DNA of 64,000 bases from Olleya namhaensis (GCF_900114005.1 NZ_FORM01000006.1:186001-250000); one strand, 5' to 3'; positions 45,991 through 54,404 are shown, counted from the stretch's first letter. Translations and numbers: made by a program. Notes: generated by a model not told the origin, from the letters alone.

Positions 45991-47439
45991 ATGTCCATTA
46001 ACGAAACTTACGAAAACGAATTAGCGTTTCAAGCAGACAGAAGACGAGCTACAGTCGAATTTATTAAAATTGTTAGCGATTTGTGGTATGACAAATCTAT
46101 CGAATTGGTGCTTTTTAGAAACCAACTAATTGATAGAAATGTGTCTCAAATTTTAAACCTACATGAATATGCAGGTGAGTTTGTAGAAAAACCTATTTCT
46201 ATATTTGATTCTGTAGAGATTGCTCAAGCTATTCAAACGCTAGACGTCCCTCCTGCTAAACTTGATATTGGTAAATTAACTTACGAGTACCATTTAGAAG
46301 AAAAAAAATACAGCAATGCATTAGCATTTGTATCTAATCAACTTAAGGGTGCTAGTAAAACTAAAGACATTACGCCTAAGGACGTAGTACTTTACGGTTT
46401 TGGTCGTATTGGTCGTTTAGTTGCTAGAGAGTTAATGACACGTACTGGAAAAGGTAGTCAATTACGTTTACGTGCTATTGTTACTCGTGGTAAATTAGAT
46501 GCAACCGTATTAGAAAAACGTGCTGCATTATTACGTAACGATTCTGTACACGGTGATTTTTCAGGAACGGTTACTACAGATTTAAAAAATGAGGCTTTAA
46601 TAATTAACGGTACTACTGTTAAAATTATTAATGCTAATCAACCAGAAGATATAGATTATACTAAATATGGTATTAACAATGCATTAATCATTGATAATAC
46701 AGGAGTGTTTAGAGATAAAGAGGCTTTAACAAGATTAAAAAGCTCTCCAGGAGCAGATAAAGTTTTACTTACTGCACCAGGAAAAGGAATTCCTAATATT
46801 GTTTATGGTGTAAACCATTTAGAAAACAATCCTGATAAAATAGATATTTTTTCTGCTGCATCTTGTACTACCAATGCTATTACGCCTATCTTAAAAGCAA
46901 TGGAAGATACGTACGGTGTAAAAAGTGGACACTTAGAAACTATCCATGCGTATACTAACGATCAAAATTTAGTGGATAACTTCCATAGTAAATACCGTCG
47001 TGGACGTGCAGCTGCATTAAACATGGTAATTACAGAAACTGGAGCTGGAAAAGCGGTCTCTAAAGCATTACCTAGTTTTGAAGGTAAATTAACATCAAAC
47101 GCTATTCGTGTACCTGTACCAAACGGATCGTTAGCCATTTTAAATTTAGAATTAGACTCAGAAACTACTGTCGAGCAAATTAATGAAACCATTAAAAAGT
47201 ATGCTTTAGAAGGTGATTTAGTAGAGCAAATTAAATATGAAATGAGTGACGAGTTAGTATCTACGGATATTATTGGTAGCTCTGCGCCTTCAATATTTGA
47301 TAGCAAAGCGACTATAGTTAGAACAGATGGTAAAAATGCAATCTTATATGTTTGGTATGATAACGAGTACGGTTACAGCCATCAAGTTATCAGATTAGCT
47401 AAGTATATTGCTAAAGTAAGACGTTTTACGTATTACTAA
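45991..47439 (+). CDS. gap: Glyceraldehyde-3-phosphate dehydrogenase, long form
   Basis: A 482-residue GAPDH with an N-terminal extension of about 125 residues ahead of the NAD-binding motif VVLYGFGRIGRLVAREL. The catalytic cysteine lies in SAASCTTNAITPILK, with HAYTNDQNLVDN, RGRAAALNM and WYDNEYGYSHQV all conserved. The extension (starting ETYENELAFQADRRRATVEF) is characteristic of a separate GAPDH subfamily in Bacteroidota and some proteobacteria. Many such genomes have a second, short GAPDH; the long form may serve a different flux direction, which is inference. Confidence 0.94.
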   Translation: MSINETYENELAFQADRRRATVEFIKIVSDLWYDKSIELVLFRNQLIDRNVSQILNLHEYAGEFVEKPISIFDSVEIAQAIQTLDVPPAKLDIGKLTYEYHLEEKKYSNALAFVSNQLKGASKTKDITPKDVVLYGFGRIGRLVARELMTRTGKGSQLRLRAIVTRGKLDATVLEKRAALLRNDSVHGDFSGTVTTDLKNEALIINGTTVKIINANQPEDIDYTKYGINNALIIDNTGVFRDKEALTRLKSSPGADKVLLTAPGKGIPNIVYGVNHLENNPDKIDIFSAASCTTNAITPILKAMEDTYGVKSGHLETIHAYTNDQNLVDNFHSKYRRGRAAALNMVITETGAGKAVSKALPSFEGKLTSNAIRVPVPNGSLAILNLELDSETTVEQINETIKKYALEGDLVEQIKYEMSDELVSTDIIGSSAPSIFDSKATIVRTDGKNAILYVWYDNEYGYSHQVIRLAKYIAKVRRFTYY

Positions 47440-47470
47440 CATCTAAAATTTAATTATCAACGTATATATA

Positions 47471-47496
47471 AAAGCCTCGCAATTGTGAGGCTTTTT
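47471..47496 (+). terminator. Terminator after gap
   Basis: AAAGCCTC ... GAGGCTTTTT stem with an 8-nt loop that can close further. It overlaps the open frame upstream of the next gene, which supports the later ATG at 47567. Confidence 0.85.
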
Positions 47497-47566
47497 GTTA
47501 TTTTTAAGCCAAAAAGCAAACCTTTTTTTATATTTTCGCAAAGCGAAAGACAACAAAACAATTACC

Positions 47567-48196
47567 ATGCGTCATACAAACTATTTATTAGTAACTATTT
47601 TTATTTTCTTATTTTCATTTACAGCAGTAGCACAAACTGAAACCACAGAAGAAGACGATAAACTATCTCTAGATTCTGGAACATTAGAAAACCAGTTCGA
47701 ATACCTTACAAAAAGGTCTAATAACTGGAGAGATCAGCGTGGACAATCTTATGAAGTTGTAAGAAACGAATGGATTGCAAAATTAAAATCACACACCTTA
47801 GACTCGCTTAAAGTACTAAAAAAGGAATTACTTGACACACAAAACAAAGTAAGCTCTCAAAGTCAAGAAGTAGAGCAGCTAAAAAGCAGCCTAAGCAACA
47901 CTAAAACTAATTTAGAAGAAACTAACCAAGAAAAAGACAGCATGTCTTTATTTGGTTTACAAATGAGCAAAGGTGGGTATAACACCTTACTTTGGTCAAT
48001 CATAGCAGGATTACTAGCCTTTTTATTCTTTTTTATCTTTAAGTTTAAAAATAGTAATGCAGTTACTAAAGAAGCTAAATTAAAATTAGAAGAAATAGAA
48101 GAAGAATTTGAAGAGCACAGACGTAACGCCCTAGAACGCGAACAAAAAGTAAGACGTCAACTTCAAGACGAATTAAATAAAAGCAGAAATAGCTAA
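47567..48196 (+). CDS. Coiled-coil membrane protein of unknown function
   Basis: A 209-residue protein from the chosen ATG, with a signal peptide (LLVTIFIFLFSFTAVAQ), a soluble region with a coiled coil (LLDTQNKVSSQSQEVEQL), one membrane helix (TLLWSIIAGLLAFLFFFIF, near residue 145) and a second charged coiled coil at the C-terminus (LEEIEEEFEEHRRNALERE). Flavobacterial homologues are often mislabelled as tRNA (guanine-N1) methyltransferases; no methyltransferase motif is present. Probably an inner-membrane protein with a cytoplasmic coil. Confidence 0.8.
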   Translation: MRHTNYLLVTIFIFLFSFTAVAQTETTEEDDKLSLDSGTLENQFEYLTKRSNNWRDQRGQSYEVVRNEWIAKLKSHTLDSLKVLKKELLDTQNKVSSQSQEVEQLKSSLSNTKTNLEETNQEKDSMSLFGLQMSKGGYNTLLWSIIAGLLAFLFFFIFKFKNSNAVTKEAKLKLEEIEEEFEEHRRNALEREQKVRRQLQDELNKSRNS

Positions 48197-48225
48197 GTTT
48201 AAATAAAAAAATATAATATCAATTA

Positions 48226-48257
48226 AAATCTGTAAATTCACGTTTACAGATTTTTTT
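48226..48257 (+). terminator. Hairpin and T-run abutting the next start codon
   Basis: AAAATCTGTAAA (48226-48237), loop TTCACG, TTTACAGATTTT (48244-48255), then TT. The next gene's ATG begins at 48258, directly after the T-run. Confidence 0.75.
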
Positions 48258-48695
48258 ATGACCATAATTCAAGCCAACCTCACACATTTAGATCAAGTAG
48301 CAACATTGTTTAATCAATACCGCATCTTTTATAGACAAACGCCAAATCTAGAAGGTTCCACACGGTTTATAAAAGATAGACTAACCAAGCAAGACTCTAT
48401 TATTTTAATCGCTTTCGCGGAAAAAAAGCCGGTCGGATTCACACAATTGTTTCATAGCTTTTCAAGTGTTAGCATGCAACCTTTATTTATATTAAACGAT
48501 TTATTCGTAAATGAAAACTATCGCAAACAAGGTTATGGTGTCACCCTTTTAAACGAAGCAAAAGCGGTGTGTAAAAAACATAATTACAAAGGCTTAGCCT
48601 TACAAACAGAAAGAACCAATCCAGCGCAAAAGCTTTATGAAAGCTTAGGTTGGAAACAAGATCAAGACCTGCAATATTTTTGGACTAATCAATAA
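48258..48695 (+). CDS. GNAT family N-acetyltransferase
   Basis: A 145-residue acetyltransferase. The N-terminus TIIQANLTHLDQVATLFNQY starts the fold; the acetyl-CoA loop is YRKQGYGVTLLNEAKAVC and it ends with NPAQKLYESLGW. The start codon follows a terminator-like hairpin with no spacer, so translation either uses a leaderless transcript or is controlled by that hairpin. A 13-mer copy encodes IAFAEKK. Substrate unknown. Confidence 0.87.
   Translation: MTIIQANLTHLDQVATLFNQYRIFYRQTPNLEGSTRFIKDRLTKQDSIILIAFAEKKPVGFTQLFHSFSSVSMQPLFILNDLFVNENYRKQGYGVTLLNEAKAVCKKHNYKGLALQTERTNPAQKLYESLGWKQDQDLQYFWTNQ
48410..48422 (-). repeat. 13-mer motif copy, TTCCGCGAAAGCG
   Basis: Exact copy on the minus strand, within the GNAT gene; the coding strand reads I-A-F-A-E. 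Confidence 0.75.
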
Positions 48696-48726
48696 AAAAA
48701 GCGCAATCCAATGGATTGCGCTTTTT
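48694..48726. terminator. Bidirectional terminator between GNAT and DUF2911 genes
   Basis: GCGCAATCCA and TGGATTGCGC (48701-48721) flanked by A-run and T-run; serves both convergent genes. Confidence 0.88.
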
Positions 48727-48771
48727 AATATTTAAACTAGTGGTTAATTACCAAAAGCTAGAAGCCAATAA

Positions 48772-49620
48772 TTACATTGCTCCCCATTCTTTTAAAGAAT
48801 CTTTATTCATCTTAACGTAGTCAGCATTTTTAGCTTTATCAGCATACTCTAAAGATGCTTTAGCAGCTTTGATAGCTCCTTTTTTATCTCCAGCTTTTGC
48901 ATGGATTAACGCTTGTTGACGTAACCACCAAAATTTAGGAGATTCTTTAGTCATATCAATTGCTTTGTCAATCCAAGTTACTGCTTGCTTAATATCTTTT
49001 CCAGATTCTAAGTAGTAACGTGCAGATGCATAATAGTTATCAGCACTTGGCCCATTCATTATTTTAGAAATAGCATCTGTTACTGTTGCATCAGTTGGTA
49101 CACCAATTGTAACATCTACCATTGTATTTTCCCATAGTAAACTTAATACTGCAGAGTCATTAGTTAAATTATCAAATGTAAATGTAAACGTTTCGATAGA
49201 CATTGGTAAAGTTGTTGCTTTTACGCTAACCTTAGCTGCCACTTTAGAATCGTCCCATGTTGCAGGTGTTCCCCAGTTTTCTGTATCAGTATAAAATACA
49301 ACCTCCCAGTTCTCTTTATTAGGTGTTGTAAAAATAGCATAAGATCCAGCTTTTAAAGTCTGCTCTCCAATTGTAACTGCTGTACTAAAAGTAATAATAG
49401 TGTTTTTGTTTGCTCCTGTTCTCCAAAGCTTTCCAAAAGGCACTAAGTTTCCAAAAATTTCACGACCTCTCATTGATGGTCTAGAATAATCTAAAGTAAC
49501 ATCCGTTAAACCAACTGTTTGCTCAATTTTTTGAGAAGGACTTGGTTGTGGCGTTTCTATTTGTGCATTAACAGCAAATGATACTGTCAACACCATAATA
49601 AGTGTAAATAATTTTTTCAT
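48772..49620 (-). CDS. DUF2911 family exported protein
   Basis: A 282-residue protein with a Sec signal peptide (FTLIMVLTVSFAVNAQ). The DUF2911 domain (residues 20-180) shows SPSQKIEQTVGLTDVTLDYS, RPSMRGREIFG, LWRTGANKNTIITFS and GSYAIFTTPN. The C-terminal third is a tetratricopeptide-like region (YYASARYYLESGKDIKQAVT, WIDKAIDM). The family is common in Bacteroidota and its function is unknown. Confidence 0.88.
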   Translation of the reverse strand: MKKLFTLIMVLTVSFAVNAQIETPQPSPSQKIEQTVGLTDVTLDYSRPSMRGREIFGNLVPFGKLWRTGANKNTIITFSTAVTIGEQTLKAGSYAIFTTPNKENWEVVFYTDTENWGTPATWDDSKVAAKVSVKATTLPMSIETFTFTFDNLTNDSAVLSLLWENTMVDVTIGVPTDATVTDAISKIMNGPSADNYYASARYYLESGKDIKQAVTWIDKAIDMTKESPKFWWLRQQALIHAKAGDKKGAIKAAKASLEYADKAKNADYVKMNKDSLKEWGAM

Positions 49621-49730
49621 GGTTGACTTTTTAATAAGTTATTTAAAACGTAAAATTAAGCATTAGAAATACCTTGTTTGTTAATAAAACCTTAAAAAAA
49701 GAGCAATCTGTTTTATCAATCAAACTATTA

Positions 49731-49746
49731 ATCGTAATATTGCGAT
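49731..49746. promoter_or_regulatory. Probable ArsR-type operator
   Basis: ATCGTAATATTGCGAT is a 16-bp near-palindrome (two mismatches) 21 bp before the ArsR start. Size, position and AT-rich centre fit an ArsR-family autoregulatory site. Confidence 0.6.
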
Positions 49747-49767
49747 ATACAAATACACAAACAAAAA

Positions 49768-50097
49768 ATGGGATTAATTAAAACCGAAAAATTTTCAGAA
49801 TCACAAAATCAAATTGCATTATTTGCTAAAGCGTTTGGACACCCTGCTAGAGTAGCCATTATACAACATCTCTTTAAAATTAATGCTTGTGTGTGTGGTG
49901 ATTTAGTAGAAGAGATTGGGTTAGCACAACCCACAATCTCACAACATTTAAAAGAACTGAAAAACTTAGGTTTAATACAAGGTACTATTGAGGGTACTAG
50001 TGTTTGCTATTGTATAAACAAGGACAATTGGACAGCCATGAAAACACTTTTAAATGGCTTTTTTAACAACAATTTAGACAGCAACACGTGTTGCTAA
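49768..50097 (+). CDS. ArsR-family metalloregulator
   Basis: A 109-residue winged-helix repressor. The recognition motif LAQPTISQHLKELKNLGLI is typical. CVCGDL near residue 38 matches the arsenite-sensing CVC site of classic ArsR, and further cysteines occur in SVCYC and in the C-terminal TCC. Metal or arsenite binding should release it from DNA. It leads an operon with DUF6428 and an ArsN-like acetyltransferase. Confidence 0.92.
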   Translation: MGLIKTEKFSESQNQIALFAKAFGHPARVAIIQHLFKINACVCGDLVEEIGLAQPTISQHLKELKNLGLIQGTIEGTSVCYCINKDNWTAMKTLLNGFFNNNLDSNTCC

Positions 50098-50131
50098 CAT
50101 CAAAATATTAATCATAATAACACATTAAATT

Positions 50132-50602
50132 ATGACACTTTCAGAAATTAAAAAACACTTATCACAATTAGAGACTATTTCTTTTACGCTACCTGATGGT
50201 AGTTTAGTCCCAAACCATTTTCATGTTACGGAGGTGGGCAAAGTAACAAAGCATTTTATAGATTGTGGCGGAACTGTAAGGGAAGAGAAAAAAGTAAATT
50301 TTCAATTATGGAATGCAGATGATTATGATCACAGATTACATCCTGAAAAACTGGTTAAAATTATCACCCTTTCTGAAGACATCTTTAATCTTCAAGATTT
50401 AGAGATTGAAGTAGAGTTTCAAGGAGAACAAACCATTCAAAAATTTGGTTTAGAGTTTCAAAACAACTCGTTTCAATTAACCTCTTTACTTACCGATTGT
50501 CTTGCAAAAGATAAATGTGGTATTCCGGAACCTAAACAAAAGCTTAAATTTTCAGACATACAAGCAGGAGGCTCTTGTGCACCAGGTTCTGGATGTTGTT
50601 AG
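50132..50602 (+). CDS. DUF6428 family protein
   Basis: A 156-residue protein that usually accompanies ArsR in flavobacterial arsenic operons. Visible: LPDGSLVPNHFHVTEVGKV, IDCGGTVREEKKVNFQLWNA and a cysteine-rich C-terminus (SCAPGSGCC) plus CLAKDKCG, suggesting thiol-based binding of a metalloid. Biochemical role not established. Confidence 0.82.
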   Translation: MTLSEIKKHLSQLETISFTLPDGSLVPNHFHVTEVGKVTKHFIDCGGTVREEKKVNFQLWNADDYDHRLHPEKLVKIITLSEDIFNLQDLEIEVEFQGEQTIQKFGLEFQNNSFQLTSLLTDCLAKDKCGIPEPKQKLKFSDIQAGGSCAPGSGCC

Positions 50603-50603
50603 A

Positions 50604-51092
50604 ATGAAAATTATTACCATAAATAAAACCAATTTCTCAGAAGTACAATCCATTTATCAAGATGGTATTGCTACTGGAGTTGCAACGTTTGAAACAGTTG
50701 TACCTGATTGGGATTACTGGAATAATAACCACTTACCTATTGGTCGTATTTTAGCAATAAAAGACGACCAATATTTAGGATGGGCCTCGTTAAGCGCTAC
50801 TTCTAAACGCAAGGTCTACTCCGGCGTTGCAGAAGTTAGTGTTTATGTTTCAAAACATTTTAGAGGCCAAAAAGTTGGAGATTTCCTGCTAAAAAAACTA
50901 ATTGAGATTAGCGAGCAGCATAATATATGGACACTACAAGCCGGGATTATGCGGGCCAATACTGCTAGCTTAAAATTACACACCAATAATCAATTTAGAG
51001 TTATTGGATACAAAGAAAAAATAGGGCAATTAAATGGCATTTGGCTAGACAATGTTATACTAGAAAGGCGCAGCAAAACTGTTGGTTGCTAA
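50604..51092 (+). CDS. ArsN-like GNAT acetyltransferase
   Basis: A 162-residue N-acetyltransferase of the phosphinothricin/arsinothricin acetyltransferase group: SIYQDGIATGVATFET, RILAIKDDQYLGWASLS, SVYVSKHFRGQKVGDFLL (acetyl-CoA loop) and NTASLKLHTNNQFRVIGY. Its place behind ArsR favours an ArsN-type role, acetylating the arsenic antibiotic arsinothricin; this is inference. The open frame extends upstream to 50502 across the DUF6428 end, but the ATG at 50604, 1 bp after that stop, is preferred. C-terminal VGC tail is unusual. Confidence 0.85.
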   Translation: MKIITINKTNFSEVQSIYQDGIATGVATFETVVPDWDYWNNNHLPIGRILAIKDDQYLGWASLSATSKRKVYSGVAEVSVYVSKHFRGQKVGDFLLKKLIEISEQHNIWTLQAGIMRANTASLKLHTNNQFRVIGYKEKIGQLNGIWLDNVILERRSKTVGC

Positions 51093-51198
51093 ATTCAACA
51101 TACAAATGAAAGATGTAAACGACATGTATTCATTCTCATCACTTTCAAGCTCGTTTTAAACTAACTATAATAGAACATCAAGCTCACTTATTCTTCAA

Positions 51199-51216
51199 TT
51201 TCAGTGCAAACTGAAA
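51199..51216. other. Hairpin in the ArsN-TetR intergenic region
   Basis: TTTCAGT (51199-51205), loop GCAA, ACTGAAA (51210-51216): perfect 7-bp stem without T-run. The 51093-51244 stretch otherwise shows no gene. Confidence 0.4.
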
Positions 51217-51244
51217 CTAAAAACAGAACATAACACAAACTCGT

Positions 51245-51296
51245 GTTAAATTTTGTTTAACTTTAATCAATCATCGTTAAACATTTTGTATCTTTA
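51245..51296 (+). promoter_or_regulatory. Shared promoter/operator, copy 1 (TetR operon)
   Basis: Inverted repeat GTTAAA-TTTTG-TTTAAC (51245-51261), a 14-nt spacer, then GTTAAACATTTTGTAT (51276-51291) running into a -7-like box TATCTTTA (51289-51296). The same parts with the same spacing occur at 60556-60607. No canonical -33 TTTG is placed at normal distance, which suggests activator- or alternative-sigma-dependent transcription. Confidence 0.75.
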
Positions 51297-51316
51297 TGCT
51301 ATCAAATTTTCACAGG

Positions 51317-51976
51317 ATGGCAAAAAAGAAAAACATAAGCAGTAACGACATTATTTCATTTTACATGGATTTTGTCTTAGAACATAACGAGCAACCTAAA
51401 TCGGTTTATGCATTTGCGAAGCATAATAATTTTGAGGAATCTAAATTTTATGAGCACTTCGCAACATTTGATGCTATAGAAAAAGGAGTCTTCAAAGCCT
51501 TTTTTGACAATACGCATCACGCCTTAGAAGCTAGCGAGGAATACGCACACTTTGAGCCTAGAAATAAATTACTAAGCTTCTACTTTACTTTTTTCGAAAA
51601 TCTTACCGCTAACAGAAGTTATGTGGTATATGCTTTACACAAACATAAAAACAGTCTGAAAGGCTTCGCTGCGTTATCAGAGCTTAAAGCAAGTTTTGCA
51701 CACTATATAAAAGATTTAGGTATCGAGCTTATTGACATTAAACAAGAACAGCTAAACAAAATTCAAGATAGAGGTCTTACAGAGACAGCATGGTTACAAT
51801 TATTATTAACCATGAAATTTTGGATGGATGATACTTCTGCTTCGTTTGAAAAAACAGACATTTTTATAGAAAAATCTGTGAACACTAGTTTTGATGTATT
51901 AAACGTCATGCCTTTAAAAAGCCTAATTGACTTTGGAAAATTCATCTTTAAAGAAAAAATTAAGATGAATAATTAA
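51317..51976 (+). CDS. TetR/AcrR-family transcriptional regulator
   Basis: A 219-residue regulator with the chosen ATG at 51317 (the earlier ATG at 51296 falls inside the promoter -7 box). The N-terminal helix-turn-helix is ISFYMDFVLEHNEQPKSVYA then FAKHNNFEESKFYEHFATFD, and the rest is the helical ligand-binding domain. The ligand is not known. It opens the photoprotection island and is followed by an ABC1-family gene, a pairing seen repeatedly in flavobacteria. Confidence 0.85.
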   Translation: MAKKKNISSNDIISFYMDFVLEHNEQPKSVYAFAKHNNFEESKFYEHFATFDAIEKGVFKAFFDNTHHALEASEEYAHFEPRNKLLSFYFTFFENLTANRSYVVYALHKHKNSLKGFAALSELKASFAHYIKDLGIELIDIKQEQLNKIQDRGLTETAWLQLLLTMKFWMDDTSASFEKTDIFIEKSVNTSFDVLNVMPLKSLIDFGKFIFKEKIKMNN

Positions 51977-52085
51977 AATTACCCTTAGCACAGTACTTAA
52001 AATACAACGACTTCTAATTGTCATTCAGAGCAAAAAGAGGTTTCTAAAACTTCTTGATACTTATTATTACTAAAATCCACAACTA

Positions 52086-53396
52086 TTGAAAACGATAGAC
52101 AAAATACCAACTTCAAAAATTTCTAGAGCAACTAAACTTGTTACTACTGGAGCAAAAGTTGGTGTTAATTACCTAAAATACTATGGTGACAAAATCACCA
52201 AAACTGAAGCCGAAGCTAAAGCTAGACTAAACGAAAATAATGCGGAAGACATTTACGATGGTTTAAAGCAATTAAAAGGAAGTGCGCTTAAAGTAGCACA
52301 AATGTTAAGCATGGAAAAAAGTATTTTGCCACAAGCTTATGTAGAGAAGTTTTCGTTGGCACAATTTTCTGTACCACCACTTTCTGCCCCTTTAGTTAGT
52401 AAAACTTTTAAAAAATATTTTGGTAAATTACCAAGCCAAATTTACGACTCTTTTAATCTAAATTCTGTAAATGCTGCCAGTATTGGACAAGTGCATTTAG
52501 CTGAAAAGGATGGGAAAAAACTTGCTGTGAAAATTCAATATCCAGGAGTCGCAGATAGCATTGCTAGCGATTTGGCTATGGTAAAACCTATTGCTATAAA
52601 AATGTTTAATATTAAAGGTAAGGACTCTGATAAGTACTTTCAAGAAGTAGAAAACAAATTAGTAGAAGAAACCAACTATATTTTAGAAGTTAAGCAAAGT
52701 AAAGCTATTGTTGCAGCGTGTAAGCATATCCCTAATTTAAAGTTTCCAAACTACTATGAAGCATTATCTTCAGAACGTATCATTACTATGGATTGGATGG
52801 AAGGCGAACACCTTTCTGAATTTACTGCTTATAATAAAGACCAAAACAAAGCGGATCAATTAGGACAAGCCCTTTGGGATTTTTATATGTACCAACTGCA
52901 TGTTATAAAAAAAGTACATGCCGATCCGCATCCAGGAAACTTCTTAGTCTCTAAATCTGCCGATTTAATTGCTTTAGATTTTGGATGTATGAAAGAAATA
53001 CCTGAAGATTTTTACGTGCCTTATTTTGAATTAGCAAAACCAGAGGTTATCGATAATAAAATCTTATTTACCGAAAAAATGTACGAATTAGAGATTTTAA
53101 GAGAAGAAGACACTCAAGAAGAGTTAGATTTTTTCTCTGCAATGTTTCATGAGTTATTAAGCTTATTTACAAAACCTTTCCACGAAGATACTTTTGATTT
53201 CTCAGACCCTGAATTTTTTAACGCTATTTCAGAAATGGGACAGCGTTACAGTAAAAGTACAGAGTTAAGAAAAATGAATGGAAACCGAGGTTCTAAGCAT
53301 TTTATTTACATAAACAGAACCTTCTTTGGTTTATATAATTTAATGTTTGATTTAAAAGCAAAGAACGTTCAAATCAACAATTACAAATCCTTATAA
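52086..53396 (+). CDS. ABC1/UbiB-family atypical kinase
   Basis: A 436-residue ABC1 (ADCK-like) protein starting at TTG. Family motifs: LKGSALKVAQMLSMEKSILP (the KxGQ region, here K-V-A-Q with Ala in place of Gly), AASIGQVHLAE, LAVKIQYPGV with the ATP lysine, HADPHPGNFLV and LDFGCMKE. Relatives act in ubiquinone synthesis, and plant members sit in plastoglobules and respond to photo-oxidative stress. Its stop abuts the next ATG. Confidence 0.92.
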   Translation: MKTIDKIPTSKISRATKLVTTGAKVGVNYLKYYGDKITKTEAEAKARLNENNAEDIYDGLKQLKGSALKVAQMLSMEKSILPQAYVEKFSLAQFSVPPLSAPLVSKTFKKYFGKLPSQIYDSFNLNSVNAASIGQVHLAEKDGKKLAVKIQYPGVADSIASDLAMVKPIAIKMFNIKGKDSDKYFQEVENKLVEETNYILEVKQSKAIVAACKHIPNLKFPNYYEALSSERIITMDWMEGEHLSEFTAYNKDQNKADQLGQALWDFYMYQLHVIKKVHADPHPGNFLVSKSADLIALDFGCMKEIPEDFYVPYFELAKPEVIDNKILFTEKMYELEILREEDTQEELDFFSAMFHELLSLFTKPFHEDTFDFSDPEFFNAISEMGQRYSKSTELRKMNGNRGSKHFIYINRTFFGLYNLMFDLKAKNVQINNYKSL

Positions 53397-54014
53397 ATGG
53401 CTTATTTTAATTTAAAACAGATTCAAGAATTAGAGCATTTGTATAAAATTAATTTAATTAATAGTTGCTCTGGTTTTAAAAGTGCTAATTTAATTGGCAC
53501 AAAATCTACAAAAGGACAAGAAAATGTAGCTGTATTTAGTTCGGTAACACATATTGGTAGTAATCCGCCTTTATTGGGCTTTTTTTGCAGACCAACAACG
53601 GTGACCCGTCACACGTATGATAACATAAAAAACACAGGTGTTTATACTATAAATCATATTAATTTGGACAATTTTGAAGACGCACATCATACCTCTGCTA
53701 AATACGACCAGTCGATTTCAGAATTTGATATGACTGGTTTAGAATCAGAATACAAAGACAATTGCAAAGCACCATTTGTTAAAGGGGCTCCAATTCAATT
53801 AGAAATGAAATTTGTTGAAGAATATCTAATCAAAGCTAATAATACGATTTTAGTAATCGGAGAAATACAAGGCTTGCATATTAATGGCGATTTATTGCAA
53901 GACGATGGATTTATAAACTTATCCAAAGCTAATATTGCTGCCATTAATGGTTTAGACGGTTATACAATCCCTAGATTAGAGAAACGTTTAGAATACCAAA
54001 GACCTAGAAAATAA
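53397..54014 (+). CDS. Flavin reductase-like protein
   Basis: A 205-residue FMN-binding split-barrel protein of the flavin reductase/DUF447-like group. Typical features: GFKSANLIGTKS near residue 23, AVFSSVTHIGSNPPLLGFF, TRHTYDNIKNTGVYTINHI and FVEEYLIKANNTILVIGEI. It could supply reduced flavin or bind FMN as a cofactor. Located between the ABC1 kinase and the SDR-DUF2867 gene. Confidence 0.87.
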   Translation: MAYFNLKQIQELEHLYKINLINSCSGFKSANLIGTKSTKGQENVAVFSSVTHIGSNPPLLGFFCRPTTVTRHTYDNIKNTGVYTINHINLDNFEDAHHTSAKYDQSISEFDMTGLESEYKDNCKAPFVKGAPIQLEMKFVEEYLIKANNTILVIGEIQGLHINGDLLQDDGFINLSKANIAAINGLDGYTIPRLEKRLEYQRPRK

Positions 54015-54404
54015 ATAAATTAAAAATATTGATAAACACAACGTCAGTTCGAGTGATTTTTTGAAGAATGAAAAAAATTGTATCGAGAACAACTAACAAC
54101 CAAAACCAAGAGAATATTAATAACTCAAACGTTCTCAAAAAATAATAAAAGTCTAAAGTTAAACTGAGACAAAAACATAACAATTAATAAAAGAAAGTCC
54201 CAAATTTCGACACAGTCGAAATCATCAATTTGGAGAAATAAAGAGTGAAGAAACGTAACTGCGAAGCAAAGCTTCAAGCATGAAGATTCGAGAACGAATG
54301 TTCCGGAGGAATTTCCTCAAATTGATTTGAATTTTTGGTTCGTTTTGTTTCAAGACAAAATGAACAGAAATAAATAAAATTACATAACACTTAAAACCAA
54401 ACCC
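54015..54404. other. Non-coding 390-bp stretch with repeats and hairpins
   Basis: No credible gene. It holds a REP-like repeat (54042-54090) and then a chain of short hairpins: TTTCGAC-ACA-GTCGAAA (54205-54221), GAAGC-AAA-GCTTC (54263-54275), GAGGAA-T-TTCCTC (54306-54318) and TTTTGT...ACAAAA (54343-54360). The longest ATG frame in the hairpin part (54281) codes 16 residues. Either a structured RNA, a repeat element or a decayed gene. Confidence 0.6.
54042..54090 (+). repeat. REP-like repeat, copy A
   Basis: Begins CGTCAGTTCGAGTGATTT and ends AAATTGTATCGAGAAC with a variable middle; TCGAGT near one end and ATCGAG near the other form imperfect inverted ends. Confidence 0.7.

Noticed and set aside
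52019-52066. Possible further REP-like repeat (GTCATTCAGAGC ... ACTTCTTGATAC)
   Set aside because: It resembles another flavobacterial repeat type but does not match the three copies found here; too degenerate to call.
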